Positions 6,188 to 12,279 of a stretch of DNA of 12,279 nt are shown in pieces. A program made the position numbers and the translations under genes. Numbering within the stretch: position 1 is the first letter of the stretch; every line of letters starts with the position of its first letter. Source of the DNA: Desulforapulum sp034007745 (GTDB taxonomy: Bacteria; Desulfobacterota; Desulfobacteria; Desulfobacterales; Desulfobacteraceae); contig JAVEQI010000047.1 in the NCBI GenBank assembly GCA_034007745.1, positions 1-12,279 on the forward strand, in the 5' to 3' direction. The notes beneath the pieces are model-generated. The model saw nothing but the letters and a program-made list of their open reading frames with translations, had not been told where the DNA came from and did not search any database.

Positions 6188-9118
6188 ATGGAACAACTAC
6201 CCCATGACGGGACTGGAAATAAAGAGGCGTACCATGGAAAAATACTGAAGGGAAACTACAGCCAAGATCTGAAGACCTATATTTCAGACACAACTTCCAG
6301 AATGCGGGCATTTGAACACACCTCAATTCCTGTCATTCCCTACCTGTCTGCCTGGCAGGAACAGAAAAATGCCATGTGGTATGAATTTGCCGGACAAGGC
6401 TTTTGTCACCTCATGGAATGCGCCCCCGGTGAGGTGGCCGAAACTTTCAGAAAAAATCTCCTTGAACGACGGGTTTACAAATACCAGGAAGCCCATAAAG
6501 GTCAGGTAAACACACAGACACTTAAATCCTCAGAACTTTCCCATTCCCGAAGGGGATTTCGTGAAGAGGGAGAAAAAAAGGGATGGACAGAGGCTGTTTA
6601 CAAGGTTCAGCTCCCGGGCGGCTCAGTTGTGTGGCTGAAGGATCAGGCCACGGTAAAAGCCTTTAATGGGGATCACATTCACATATCTTCGGGATGCCTT
6701 ACCCTGGTCACCAAGGAGATGGAAGCCGAAGAAAAGCTCATCAGAACCCAGAATGAACTGAAAGAAAATGCCCGGGCATTACAGCTTGCCAAAGAAATCC
6801 AGGAAAAAAACACAAAAAATCTGTCCTATGCCATTGAAGCTATGGAAGCTGCCAAAAAAGAGGCGGAAAAGGCCAACAGGGCCAAGAGCGAATTCCTGGC
6901 CGTCATCAGCCATGAAATTAGGAACCCCATGAACGGCATCCTGGGCGCCTGCGATCTGATCCTATCCGACGAGCTGTCCTCACAGCAGAATGAATACCTT
7001 GGCATCATTAAAAGTGCCGCTGTTTCCCTTTTAGGTCTCATCAATGATATCCTTGATTTCTCAAAAATCGAGGCTGGAAAGCTGACCTTTCTGGAAACAG
7101 CCTTTAATATCCGTGACGTGATTGAAGATGTGTCGGATCTTTTTCTGGAACTGGTGTCCAAAAAAAGGCTGGAACTGGTGCTGGATATCCACCCGGATGT
7201 TCCCACAATGGTTATCTCCGACCCCATGCGTCTTCGCCAGGTACTCATCAACCTGACATCCAATGCACTTAAATTCACGGAAAAAGGAGAAATTGTCATC
7301 GGGGTGGCTCCATGCCGTAATAATGGGTCCCATGCCGAGCTGGAGTTTAATGTCAGTGACACCGGTATCGGCATTGCTCCGGAGCACCAGGATACTTTGT
7401 TTGAATCCTTCACCCAGGTGAATGGCCCTGGAAAACACGAATATGGGGGAACCGGACTTGGCCTTGCCATCTCCCGGCAGATCGTCACAATGATGGGCGG
7501 CACCATCTGGGTGGAAAGCACCCCGCAAAGGGGCAGCACCTTTTATTTTAAGGCCCCGTTTAAATGCCTGTCCCCGGCCCAGGATGAACCATCAGGTGTT
7601 CCCCGGGAGTTCAGACAATACAATGCCCTTATTACCGCAGCCCATGGCAGCGGTCAACAGGTATTGAAATGCCTGCTCCAGGCCTGGGGATTTAAGGTGT
7701 CTGTGGCCCTCTCCAGGAATCAGGCCCTTGAAATGCTCTCCCCAAAAGACTCAACCCTTCCCTTTGAACTGGTCTTCATGGACATGGGACTGGAAGACCT
7801 TGACCCTGCCCATGATCTGGCCGGATTAACAGATTTATCTCCCCAGTCGCTGTTCATTGCCGTCATCAACATGGGTCGGGAAGAAGAGGCCCAGCGTGCC
7901 ATGGACCTTGGCATAAAAACATCCTTGACCAAACCCCTGAAACAGACCCTGCTTCTGGAAATCATCAAACAGGGACTTGGATTCTCCACAAAACCCCTTG
8001 ATCCTGAAGTTGCACCTGCCCCGCCGGGTGAACGATTTTTAAACACCCGGGTACTCATTGTGGAAGACAATATCGTCAATCTAAAAATAGGTGCAGAAAT
8101 ACTTCGCCTGGCAGGGGTTGAGGTGGACACGGCCCAAAACGGCATGGAAGCTGTTGAAAAAGTCCAGACCATGGCTTATGATGCGGTGTTCATTGATATA
8201 CAAATGCCCCTATTGGACGGTATTGAAGCTTCCCGGATCATCCGCCAGGAGTTTTCCAGCCACGAACTGCCCATCATTGCCATGAGTGCCCATGCCAAAT
8301 CCATAAAGTGGAAGGCATGTCTGGCAGCGGGTATCAATGATTATATTCTCAAGCCCTTTGATAAAAAAGCCCTGCTGGCGATTCTGAAAAAGCAATTGGG
8401 ATACCGCCATGGGATTGCCTCGGGCCCTTCCCCTGAAATACCAGGGAAAAAAGCAGATGTCCCGAAAATGTCATCACTGCCGGGCCTGAACCTCCAGGAG
8501 GGCATTGAACGGCTGGGGGGAAACCGGGAAGTTTTCGTTGATGTTTTATCGGATTTTTGTGAGGAGCATGCCGACTTTCAAAAAATCCTGGAAGAGAGTC
8601 TTCATAACGGTGATTTCAAAGGGGCTGCCACACTGGCCCACTCCATCAAAGGGGCTTCCGGCAATATTTCTGCCCCCCGTTTGTTTGAAGCCTCAAGGGA
8701 TCTGGAACAGGCTTGTTGGGACAAAAAAGAAAATGAAATAAGACAATTGCTTCCTCTGGCACAAGATGCTTTTTTGCAGGTGTGTGATGCTGCCCGGCAA
8801 TTATCCACACAGACCCGGCAGGATAAAAAGCAGAACACAGTTTCCCTGGTGGAGTCAGAGGATACTGCCGTATCCCAGATGCTTTTATCCAAAATGGAGG
8901 CATTGCTGGAAAGCCTGGACAGCTTTGACCCCATTGAATCTGAAAACCTTGTGACACAGATCCACCCATTGATCCCCGACGCCGCAAAGGAGAAGATGAA
9001 CAGCCTTGCAAAACATGTTAAAAATTATCAGTTTGATGATGCCCGCACCGTTTTGGAATCCCTCATGCCCACCCTGACGTCCCATGATAACGATACTTTC
9101 CAAAAGAACCGGGCGTGA
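6188..9118 (+). CDS. soluble hybrid sensor histidine kinase: PAS-like/HisKA/HATPase/REC/REC/HPt
   Basis: The protein has 976 residues and no membrane segment. From the start it has a PAS-like sensor with a W-L-K-D-Q-A segment (about 45-190), a coiled coil (about 185-235), and HisKA with H242 in S-H-E-I-R-N-P-M-N-G. The HATPase has N-L-T-S-N-A-L-K-F, D-T-G-I-G-I and G-T-G-L-G-L-A-I-S. The first receiver is degenerate: A-A-H-G replaces the acidic pair, but D532 and K582 (L-T-K-P) remain. The second receiver is complete (V-E-D-N, D670, K-P-F), and an HPt domain carries H818 in A-H-S-I-K-G-A-S-G-N. This is the tripartite BarA/EvgS-like order, in a cytoplasmic form. The start is uncertain. ATG 6188 has AGAGG (6173-6177) at 10 bp; ATG 6137 follows the regulator stop by 14 bp without a Shine-Dalgarno; ATG 6038 would overlap that gene. 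Likely partners are the regulators on both sides. Confidence 0.93.
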   Translation: MEQLPHDGTGNKEAYHGKILKGNYSQDLKTYISDTTSRMRAFEHTSIPVIPYLSAWQEQKNAMWYEFAGQGFCHLMECAPGEVAETFRKNLLERRVYKYQEAHKGQVNTQTLKSSELSHSRRGFREEGEKKGWTEAVYKVQLPGGSVVWLKDQATVKAFNGDHIHISSGCLTLVTKEMEAEEKLIRTQNELKENARALQLAKEIQEKNTKNLSYAIEAMEAAKKEAEKANRAKSEFLAVISHEIRNPMNGILGACDLILSDELSSQQNEYLGIIKSAAVSLLGLINDILDFSKIEAGKLTFLETAFNIRDVIEDVSDLFLELVSKKRLELVLDIHPDVPTMVISDPMRLRQVLINLTSNALKFTEKGEIVIGVAPCRNNGSHAELEFNVSDTGIGIAPEHQDTLFESFTQVNGPGKHEYGGTGLGLAISRQIVTMMGGTIWVESTPQRGSTFYFKAPFKCLSPAQDEPSGVPREFRQYNALITAAHGSGQQVLKCLLQAWGFKVSVALSRNQALEMLSPKDSTLPFELVFMDMGLEDLDPAHDLAGLTDLSPQSLFIAVINMGREEEAQRAMDLGIKTSLTKPLKQTLLLEIIKQGLGFSTKPLDPEVAPAPPGERFLNTRVLIVEDNIVNLKIGAEILRLAGVEVDTAQNGMEAVEKVQTMAYDAVFIDIQMPLLDGIEASRIIRQEFSSHELPIIAMSAHAKSIKWKACLAAGINDYILKPFDKKALLAILKKQLGYRHGIASGPSPEIPGKKADVPKMSSLPGLNLQEGIERLGGNREVFVDVLSDFCEEHADFQKILEESLHNGDFKGAATLAHSIKGASGNISAPRLFEASRDLEQACWDKKENEIRQLLPLAQDAFLQVCDAARQLSTQTRQDKKQNTVSLVESEDTAVSQMLLSKMEALLESLDSFDPIESENLVTQIHPLIPDAAKEKMNSLAKHVKNYQFDDARTVLESLMPTLTSHDNDTFQKNRA

Positions 9119-9174
9119 ACGGCATATTACATCCGTATACCGGCTCCTTTTTTAAAGAATAGGATCTTTTATCC

Positions 9175-10227
9175 ATGAAAACCATTAATGACTGTACAAT
9201 TCTTGTGGTGGATGACACCCAGGCCAATGTGGCAGTACTTGTCCAGGCCCTGAAGGGACTCTATAAACTGGCGGTCGCCCTCAATGGTGATGATGCTATC
9301 AGATTTGCCCAGGAAAAAAAACCGGACTTGATCCTTTTGGACATTGTCATGCCAGGTATCGATGGACTTGAGGTGTGCCGACTGCTCAAAGCAATGCCGA
9401 AAACACGGGAAATTCCCATCATCTTTATCACGGCCATGGATGATCTGAGCCATAAAACCAAGGGCTTTGATTCCGGAGCAGTGGATTATATCACCAAGCC
9501 CTTTGACATCACCGAGGTCAAGGCCCGGGTGAAAACACATCTCACCTTGAAGCTTGCCCAGGAGGCCCTTAAAAATCAAAACATCATCCTGGAAGAGATG
9601 GTCCGGGCACGAACCCTGGAGTTGAGAAAGGCCCAGATAGAGGTGATCAATCGCCTGGGAAAGGCCGCAGAATATCGGGATCAGAACACGGGGACCCACA
9701 TCAACCGAATGAGCCAATACTGCCGCATCATGGGTAAGGCCCTGGGACTTTCCCGGGAGGAGTATGACCGCCTGCATCTTGCATCAACCTTGCATGATGT
9801 GGGGAAAATAGGCATTTCAGACAATATTTTGCTCAAGCCCGGCAAGCTGGATGTGGAGGAGTGGAAATCCATGAGAAACCACACTTACATTGGCGAACAG
9901 CTGCTTTCCGGAGGTTCTTCCCAGCTTTTGGAGGTGGCTCGCATCATCGCCATGACCCACCATGAAAAATGGGATGGCACAGGGTATCATCAGCAGCTGA
10001 AGGGAGAAGAAATTCCTCTGGCAGGCCGTATCACCTGTATCTGTGATGTGTTTGATGCCCTGATCTCCCGGCGACCCTATAAAGAACCCTGGCCCGTGGA
10101 AAAAGCTATGGAAGAGATTAAACGGGGCAAGGGCTCTTTTTTTGACCCTGAGCTGGTGGATCTGTTTGTGTTCATGGCTCCGGAGATCCTTAAAGTCGTG
10201 AATGCCCACCAGGATGAAATCCTCTAA
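9175..10227 (+). CDS. response regulator with HD-GYP c-di-GMP phosphodiesterase domain (RpfG-like)
   Basis: The protein has 350 residues. The N-terminal receiver has D13-D14, phosphoacceptor D56 in L-L-D-I-V-M-P and Y-I-T-K-P-F. A helical linker (about 125-165) leads to an HD-GYP domain. There R-D-x-N-T-G-x-H-I-x-R-M-S precedes H207-D208 in L-H-D-V-G-K-I-G-I, followed by K-P-G-K-L, H262-H263-E, D-G-T-G-Y and D-V-F-D-A-L-I-S-R-R-P-Y-K. Such proteins hydrolyse cyclic di-GMP in the cytoplasm when the receiver is phosphorylated. The third signature residue is H272 (G-Y-H) instead of the usual proline, a substitution to note; the metal-binding residues appear intact. AGGAT (9161-9165) lies 9 bp before the ATG. 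It starts 56 bp after the hybrid kinase and is the most likely output of the phosphorelay. Confidence 0.94.
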   Translation: MKTINDCTILVVDDTQANVAVLVQALKGLYKLAVALNGDDAIRFAQEKKPDLILLDIVMPGIDGLEVCRLLKAMPKTREIPIIFITAMDDLSHKTKGFDSGAVDYITKPFDITEVKARVKTHLTLKLAQEALKNQNIILEEMVRARTLELRKAQIEVINRLGKAAEYRDQNTGTHINRMSQYCRIMGKALGLSREEYDRLHLASTLHDVGKIGISDNILLKPGKLDVEEWKSMRNHTYIGEQLLSGGSSQLLEVARIIAMTHHEKWDGTGYHQQLKGEEIPLAGRITCICDVFDALISRRPYKEPWPVEKAMEEIKRGKGSFFDPELVDLFVFMAPEILKVVNAHQDEIL

Positions 10228-10339
10228 TCATACTTTAACCATCACCACGGCCGGAGGATCAGGTGCTGGATTGATTTGAGAGGCTTGAAATTAAAAGCCG
10301 TCAAAGACTCTGGGCATGTTTTTATTCAATCGTCCCTTT

Positions 10340-10434
10340 CCTTGGGCAGCAGTTCTAATTTTGGTTTTACACTAGAGGCAACAGTCGGTATCCCCAACGT
10401 TGATATTTATAATTAGAATTGCTTTGCCTTGGGC
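10340..10434. mobile_element. small inverted-repeat element with 8-bp flanking direct repeats (MITE-like)
   Basis: AGCAGTTCTAATT (10348-10360) and AATTAGAATTGCT (10411-10423) are 13-bp inverted arms with one mismatch, enclosing 50 bp. The direct repeat CCTTGGGC lies at 10340-10347, touching the left arm, and at 10427-10434, 3 bases outside the right arm. The arrangement resembles a tiny non-autonomous transposable element with a target duplication. The asymmetric spacing and lack of a second copy in the window leave open a structured RNA or plain palindrome. Confidence 0.35.
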
Positions 10435-10440
10435 TGCACT

Positions 10441-10560
10441 GTTGACACCTCGTGAATTTAGTAATGCCACCATAGATCAGACAATACCATCAATACCCAT
10501 GTTTTCAAAGGCTTCAAGCTCTTGGATGATCAACGAAATATCCTTTTTCTTGTGCAGAAT
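10441..10560 (-). pseudogene. decayed reading-frame fragment joined to the prenyltransferase remnant
   Basis: On the minus strand, the frame that starts at 10560 reads I-L-H-K-K-K-D-I-S-L-I-I-Q-E-L-E-A-F-E-N-M-G-I-D-G-I-V. It meets an in-frame stop, then continues S-M-V-A-L-L-N-S-R-G-V-N. Helix pattern and G-(V/I)-D-G-I-(V/I) vaguely recall the N-terminal region of peptidase U32-family TIM barrels. The match is too short to be trusted. It lies in a different frame from the prenyltransferase fragment just before it on the minus strand. Confidence 0.25.
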
Positions 10561-10562
10561 GT

Positions 10563-10745
10563 TGCGATAAGGCCCACGGGAACAGATGCGATGAAGACTG
10601 CCGGTGTTACGTATCCGGCCATGAGAGAATAGGTGCCCAGCACTGCAACTGGCCCGAAAAAAATAAATATAAACACTTCACTAAGGCCGTTTGAGGCAAT
10701 GGGAAAGGGGCCGGCTCTGTAACCAATGATCCCGAGAAAAGAGGC
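10563..10745 (-). pseudogene. menA: fragment of a MenA/UbiA-type prenyltransferase
   Basis: The minus strand reads F-L-G-I-I-G-Y-R-A-G-P-F-P-I-A then N-G-L-S-E-V-F-I-F-I-F-F-G-P-V-A-V-L-G-T-Y. Further on are two hydrophobic stretches ending P-V-G-L-I-A. This 61-residue stretch matches the central part of 1,4-dihydroxy-2-naphthoate polyprenyltransferases (menaquinone synthesis; G-P-x-P, G-L-x-E-x-x-V-F-x-F-F-G, G-T-Y). The catalytic Asp-rich motifs are absent on both sides. After L-I-A the frame leaves the family and stops at 10530-10532. Upstream the similarity ends at the palindrome at 10753. It is a relic about one fifth of full length. The assignment to MenA rather than another UbiA member is a best guess. 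Confidence 0.65.
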
Positions 10746-10752
10746 AATATTT

Positions 10753-10800
10753 ACCGTACGGTTGAAAGTTGCAAATGCTTGTTAAATTTCACCGTACGGT
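10753..10800. promoter_or_regulatory. pair of identical palindromes resembling TetR-family operators
   Basis: ACCGTACGGT, a perfect 10-bp palindrome, occurs at 10753-10762 and again at 10791-10800, 38 bp apart centre to centre. Flanking bases extend the second to AACCGTACGGTGA on the minus strand. Short perfect palindromes of this kind are typical targets of TetR/AcrR repressors. No such regulator gene lies in the window, and the sites sit next to the prenyltransferase relic, so they may be orphaned. Confidence 0.45.
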
Positions 10801-11206
10801 TAAATTTGCTGATTGTCAATGTCTCTATTTCTATGAGGGTAATGACAATCTGTCTTCCCAGCTCAGGGTCTTTGAAGCGTAGTTCTATATTTTGTAACAG
10901 CCTGAGGATTGTTTTTGTTCTTGGAATCCGCCTTCCCCCTTTGGGAGGATAAGAGGGGAGAGAGCAAAGTGTCGGTATTACCATGATCAACGGCGGTTGT
11001 GCACGGTTGTATGATATTATTTAAGGTACAATTGAGATCATAATCTAACCATGATATGATGCGGTTGTAAAATGCATTAAAAGCTTTTATATTAGCCCGC
11101 AGATTTATAAACAACTCTTTTTTCAACAGGCCAAATGAACCGGTAGAGCCGATTATTCAGGTGTTGAACAGAACCGCTAGGCGGAAGGAAATACAAATCA
11201 GAAATT
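10801..11206. other. non-coding stretch between the relics and the efflux gene
   Basis: No convincing gene is seen. It holds an inverted repeat GATTGTCA (10811-10818) / TGACAATC (10843-10850), the second dispersed-repeat copy (10928-10958), and three copies of CGGTTGT (10994-11000, 11004-11010, 11062-11068). Two minus-strand frames of 79 and 87 residues cover much of it, but neither has a recognisable domain or ribosome binding site. GGAAGGAA (11183-11190) lies about 16 bp before the ATG at 11207, farther than ideal. Confidence 0.35.
10928..10958. repeat. dispersed intergenic repeat, copy 2
   Basis: The segment starting CCGCCTTCCCCCTTTGGGAG corresponds to the copy at 4308-4340 in the same orientation, with a single-base gap and a few changes. 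This copy is not followed or preceded by a long G-run and does not sit directly after a gene. Confidence 0.55.
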
Positions 11207-12279
11207 ATGATTAGACTTACGTTTCTGCTGGCACTTCTTACAGCATTTCCCCCACTTTCCACAGCCATGTATCTACCGGCCATCCCTACACTTGTAAGAA
11301 TATGGGACAAGCCATTTTATCTTGTAAATCTTACCCTTGTTATTTTTTTTGCAGTTTATTGTGTTTTTATTTTGATTTACGGCCCTTTGTCTGACAAATA
11401 TGGTCGTAAGCCACCGCTTATAGCAGGTCTTATAATTTATATTGCCTCTAGCTTTTTGTGTGCTCTCTCAATTAATGTTTATATGCTTATTTTTGCAAGA
11501 GTCCTTCAGGCTGCCGGAGCTGCGTCAGCTGCAACAATAGCACTATCAATAGCAAAGGACAGGTTTCCTCCAAGCAAAAGGGAAAAAGTTTTAAGTTATA
11601 TGGCTGTTATAATGGCCCTTGCTCCCATGCTTTCGCCAATGATAGGAAGCCTTGTTCTTATTTACTTTAAATGGCGATGGATTTTTATTGTTCAGGCATT
11701 TTTTGGTATTATTTCAATTTTTTTTGTATCTTTTATGGCTGAATCAAATTTGGATAAAAAAGATGTGTCTGTAAGGGAACTGGCCAAAGGGTTTGGTAAA
11801 ACCCTTAAAAACAAGAATTTTACCTTTCTTGTTATATGTTTTTCAATGCTTTCCCTTCCGCTGTTTGCATTCACTGCAGCATCTTCATATATTTATATAA
11901 GTGTTTTCAATATCAGGGAAACAATGTTTTCCGTATGTTTTGGAATCAATGCAGCCTCTTTAATGGCCGGTTCAATTACCTGTGCAAGGTTTGGTTATAA
12001 AATCGGAACATTCAGACTGATTAACATTGGAATTATAGGTATGGTTTTAGGAGGAATCTTAATGCTTCTTAAGCTTTTTGAAGGACCTCTGCAATTTCTT
12101 ATACCAATGGCAGTTATTTCATACAGCTTTGGTCTAAGCCGTCCTCCATCAAACAATCTTATTCTTGAGCAGGTAAATGAAGACACAGGAACTGCCTCAT
12201 CTTTAATGATTTTTTCATACTTTATTCTTGGAGCCATTTCAATGGCAGTAGTGTCACTGGAATGGCAGGACAAAATAGT
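11207..12279 (+). CDS. Bcr/CflA-type MFS drug efflux transporter, 3' end beyond window
   Basis: The frame is open for 357 codons to the window edge, so the gene is cut off. The N-terminus A-F-P-P-L-S-T-A-M-Y-L-P-A-I-P is the typical first-helix region of Bcr/CflA proton-driven multidrug exporters. G-P-L-S-D-K-Y-G-R-K-P (between helices 2 and 3) is MFS motif A, and A-R-V-L-Q-A-A-G-A-A in helix 4 is also characteristic. About ten hydrophobic helices are seen of the usual twelve; roughly 40 residues are likely missing. It would sit in the inner membrane; its substrate cannot be told. The ATG at 11207 is the only start candidate ahead of the first helix, with a weak, distant GGAAGGAA. The sequence is visibly more AT-rich than the kinase genes, which hints at a different origin. 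Confidence 0.88.
   Translation, partial: MIRLTFLLALLTAFPPLSTAMYLPAIPTLVRIWDKPFYLVNLTLVIFFAVYCVFILIYGPLSDKYGRKPPLIAGLIIYIASSFLCALSINVYMLIFARVLQAAGAASAATIALSIAKDRFPPSKREKVLSYMAVIMALAPMLSPMIGSLVLIYFKWRWIFIVQAFFGIISIFFVSFMAESNLDKKDVSVRELAKGFGKTLKNKNFTFLVICFSMLSLPLFAFTAASSYIYISVFNIRETMFSVCFGINAASLMAGSITCARFGYKIGTFRLINIGIIGMVLGGILMLLKLFEGPLQFLIPMAVISYSFGLSRPPSNNLILEQVNEDTGTASSLMIFSYFILGAISMAVVSLEWQDKI

Noticed and set aside
6826..7539. Minus-strand open frame of 237 residues, rich in Ser
   Set aside because: It is antisense to the HisKA/HATPase region, whose motifs are unmistakable on the + strand; the composition is that of a shadow frame.
10282..10299. GGCTT/AAGCC hairpin behind the HD-GYP gene as a terminator
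   Set aside because: The stem is only 5 bp with an 8-base loop and no T-tract follows.
10751..11126. Two overlapping minus-strand frames of 79 and 87 residues
   Set aside because: There is no recognisable domain and no convincing ribosome binding site, one starts with TTG, and they run through the dispersed repeat and operator-like palindromes. A gene relic cannot be excluded.

Overview
The window looks like accessory-rich DNA of a Gram-negative, probably deltaproteobacterial (Desulfobacterota) anaerobe. That is inferred from three things: PAS/receiver-heavy soluble hybrid kinases next to HD-GYP proteins, a decayed menA-type prenyltransferase, and an integron-type attC site. No 16S or other marker gene is present, so the assignment stays tentative.

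Left part (1-1034): a compact higBA toxin-antitoxin pair has a palindromic operator overlapping its promoter. The antitoxin stop codon lies inside the first core box of a folded attC-like site (about 883-944), so higBA looks like a gene cassette of a chromosomal integron or an integrase-less attC remnant. No integrase gene is visible. Next comes a large exported protein (1035-4259). It has a signal peptide, two homologous halves each with seven 'Y-x-x-G-x-F'-like blade motifs (probably two seven-bladed beta-propellers), and a C-terminal Ig-like domain. A strong hairpin containing an 11-G run follows it.

Central part (4673-10227): a two-component/c-di-GMP cluster, all on the + strand. In order it holds a receiver-PAS protein that is the 5' stump of a larger hybrid kinase with an internal deletion (its C-terminal receiver survives out of frame at about 5347-5673); a single-domain receiver protein; a soluble hybrid kinase with PAS-like, HisKA, HATPase, degenerate receiver, receiver and HPt domains; and a receiver-HD-GYP phosphodiesterase. 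A plausible phosphorelay runs from kinase His through its second receiver and HPt to one or both of the neighbouring response regulators, with c-di-GMP hydrolysis as output.

Right part (10228-11206): about 1 kb without an intact gene. It holds a small inverted-repeat element flanked by 8-bp direct repeats, a minus-strand fragment of a MenA/UbiA-like prenyltransferase with another decayed reading frame fused to it, two identical 10-bp palindromes that look like TetR-family operator sites, and a second copy of a repeat also found at 4308. The window ends in a more AT-rich, 3'-truncated Bcr/CflA-type drug efflux gene (11207 to the edge).
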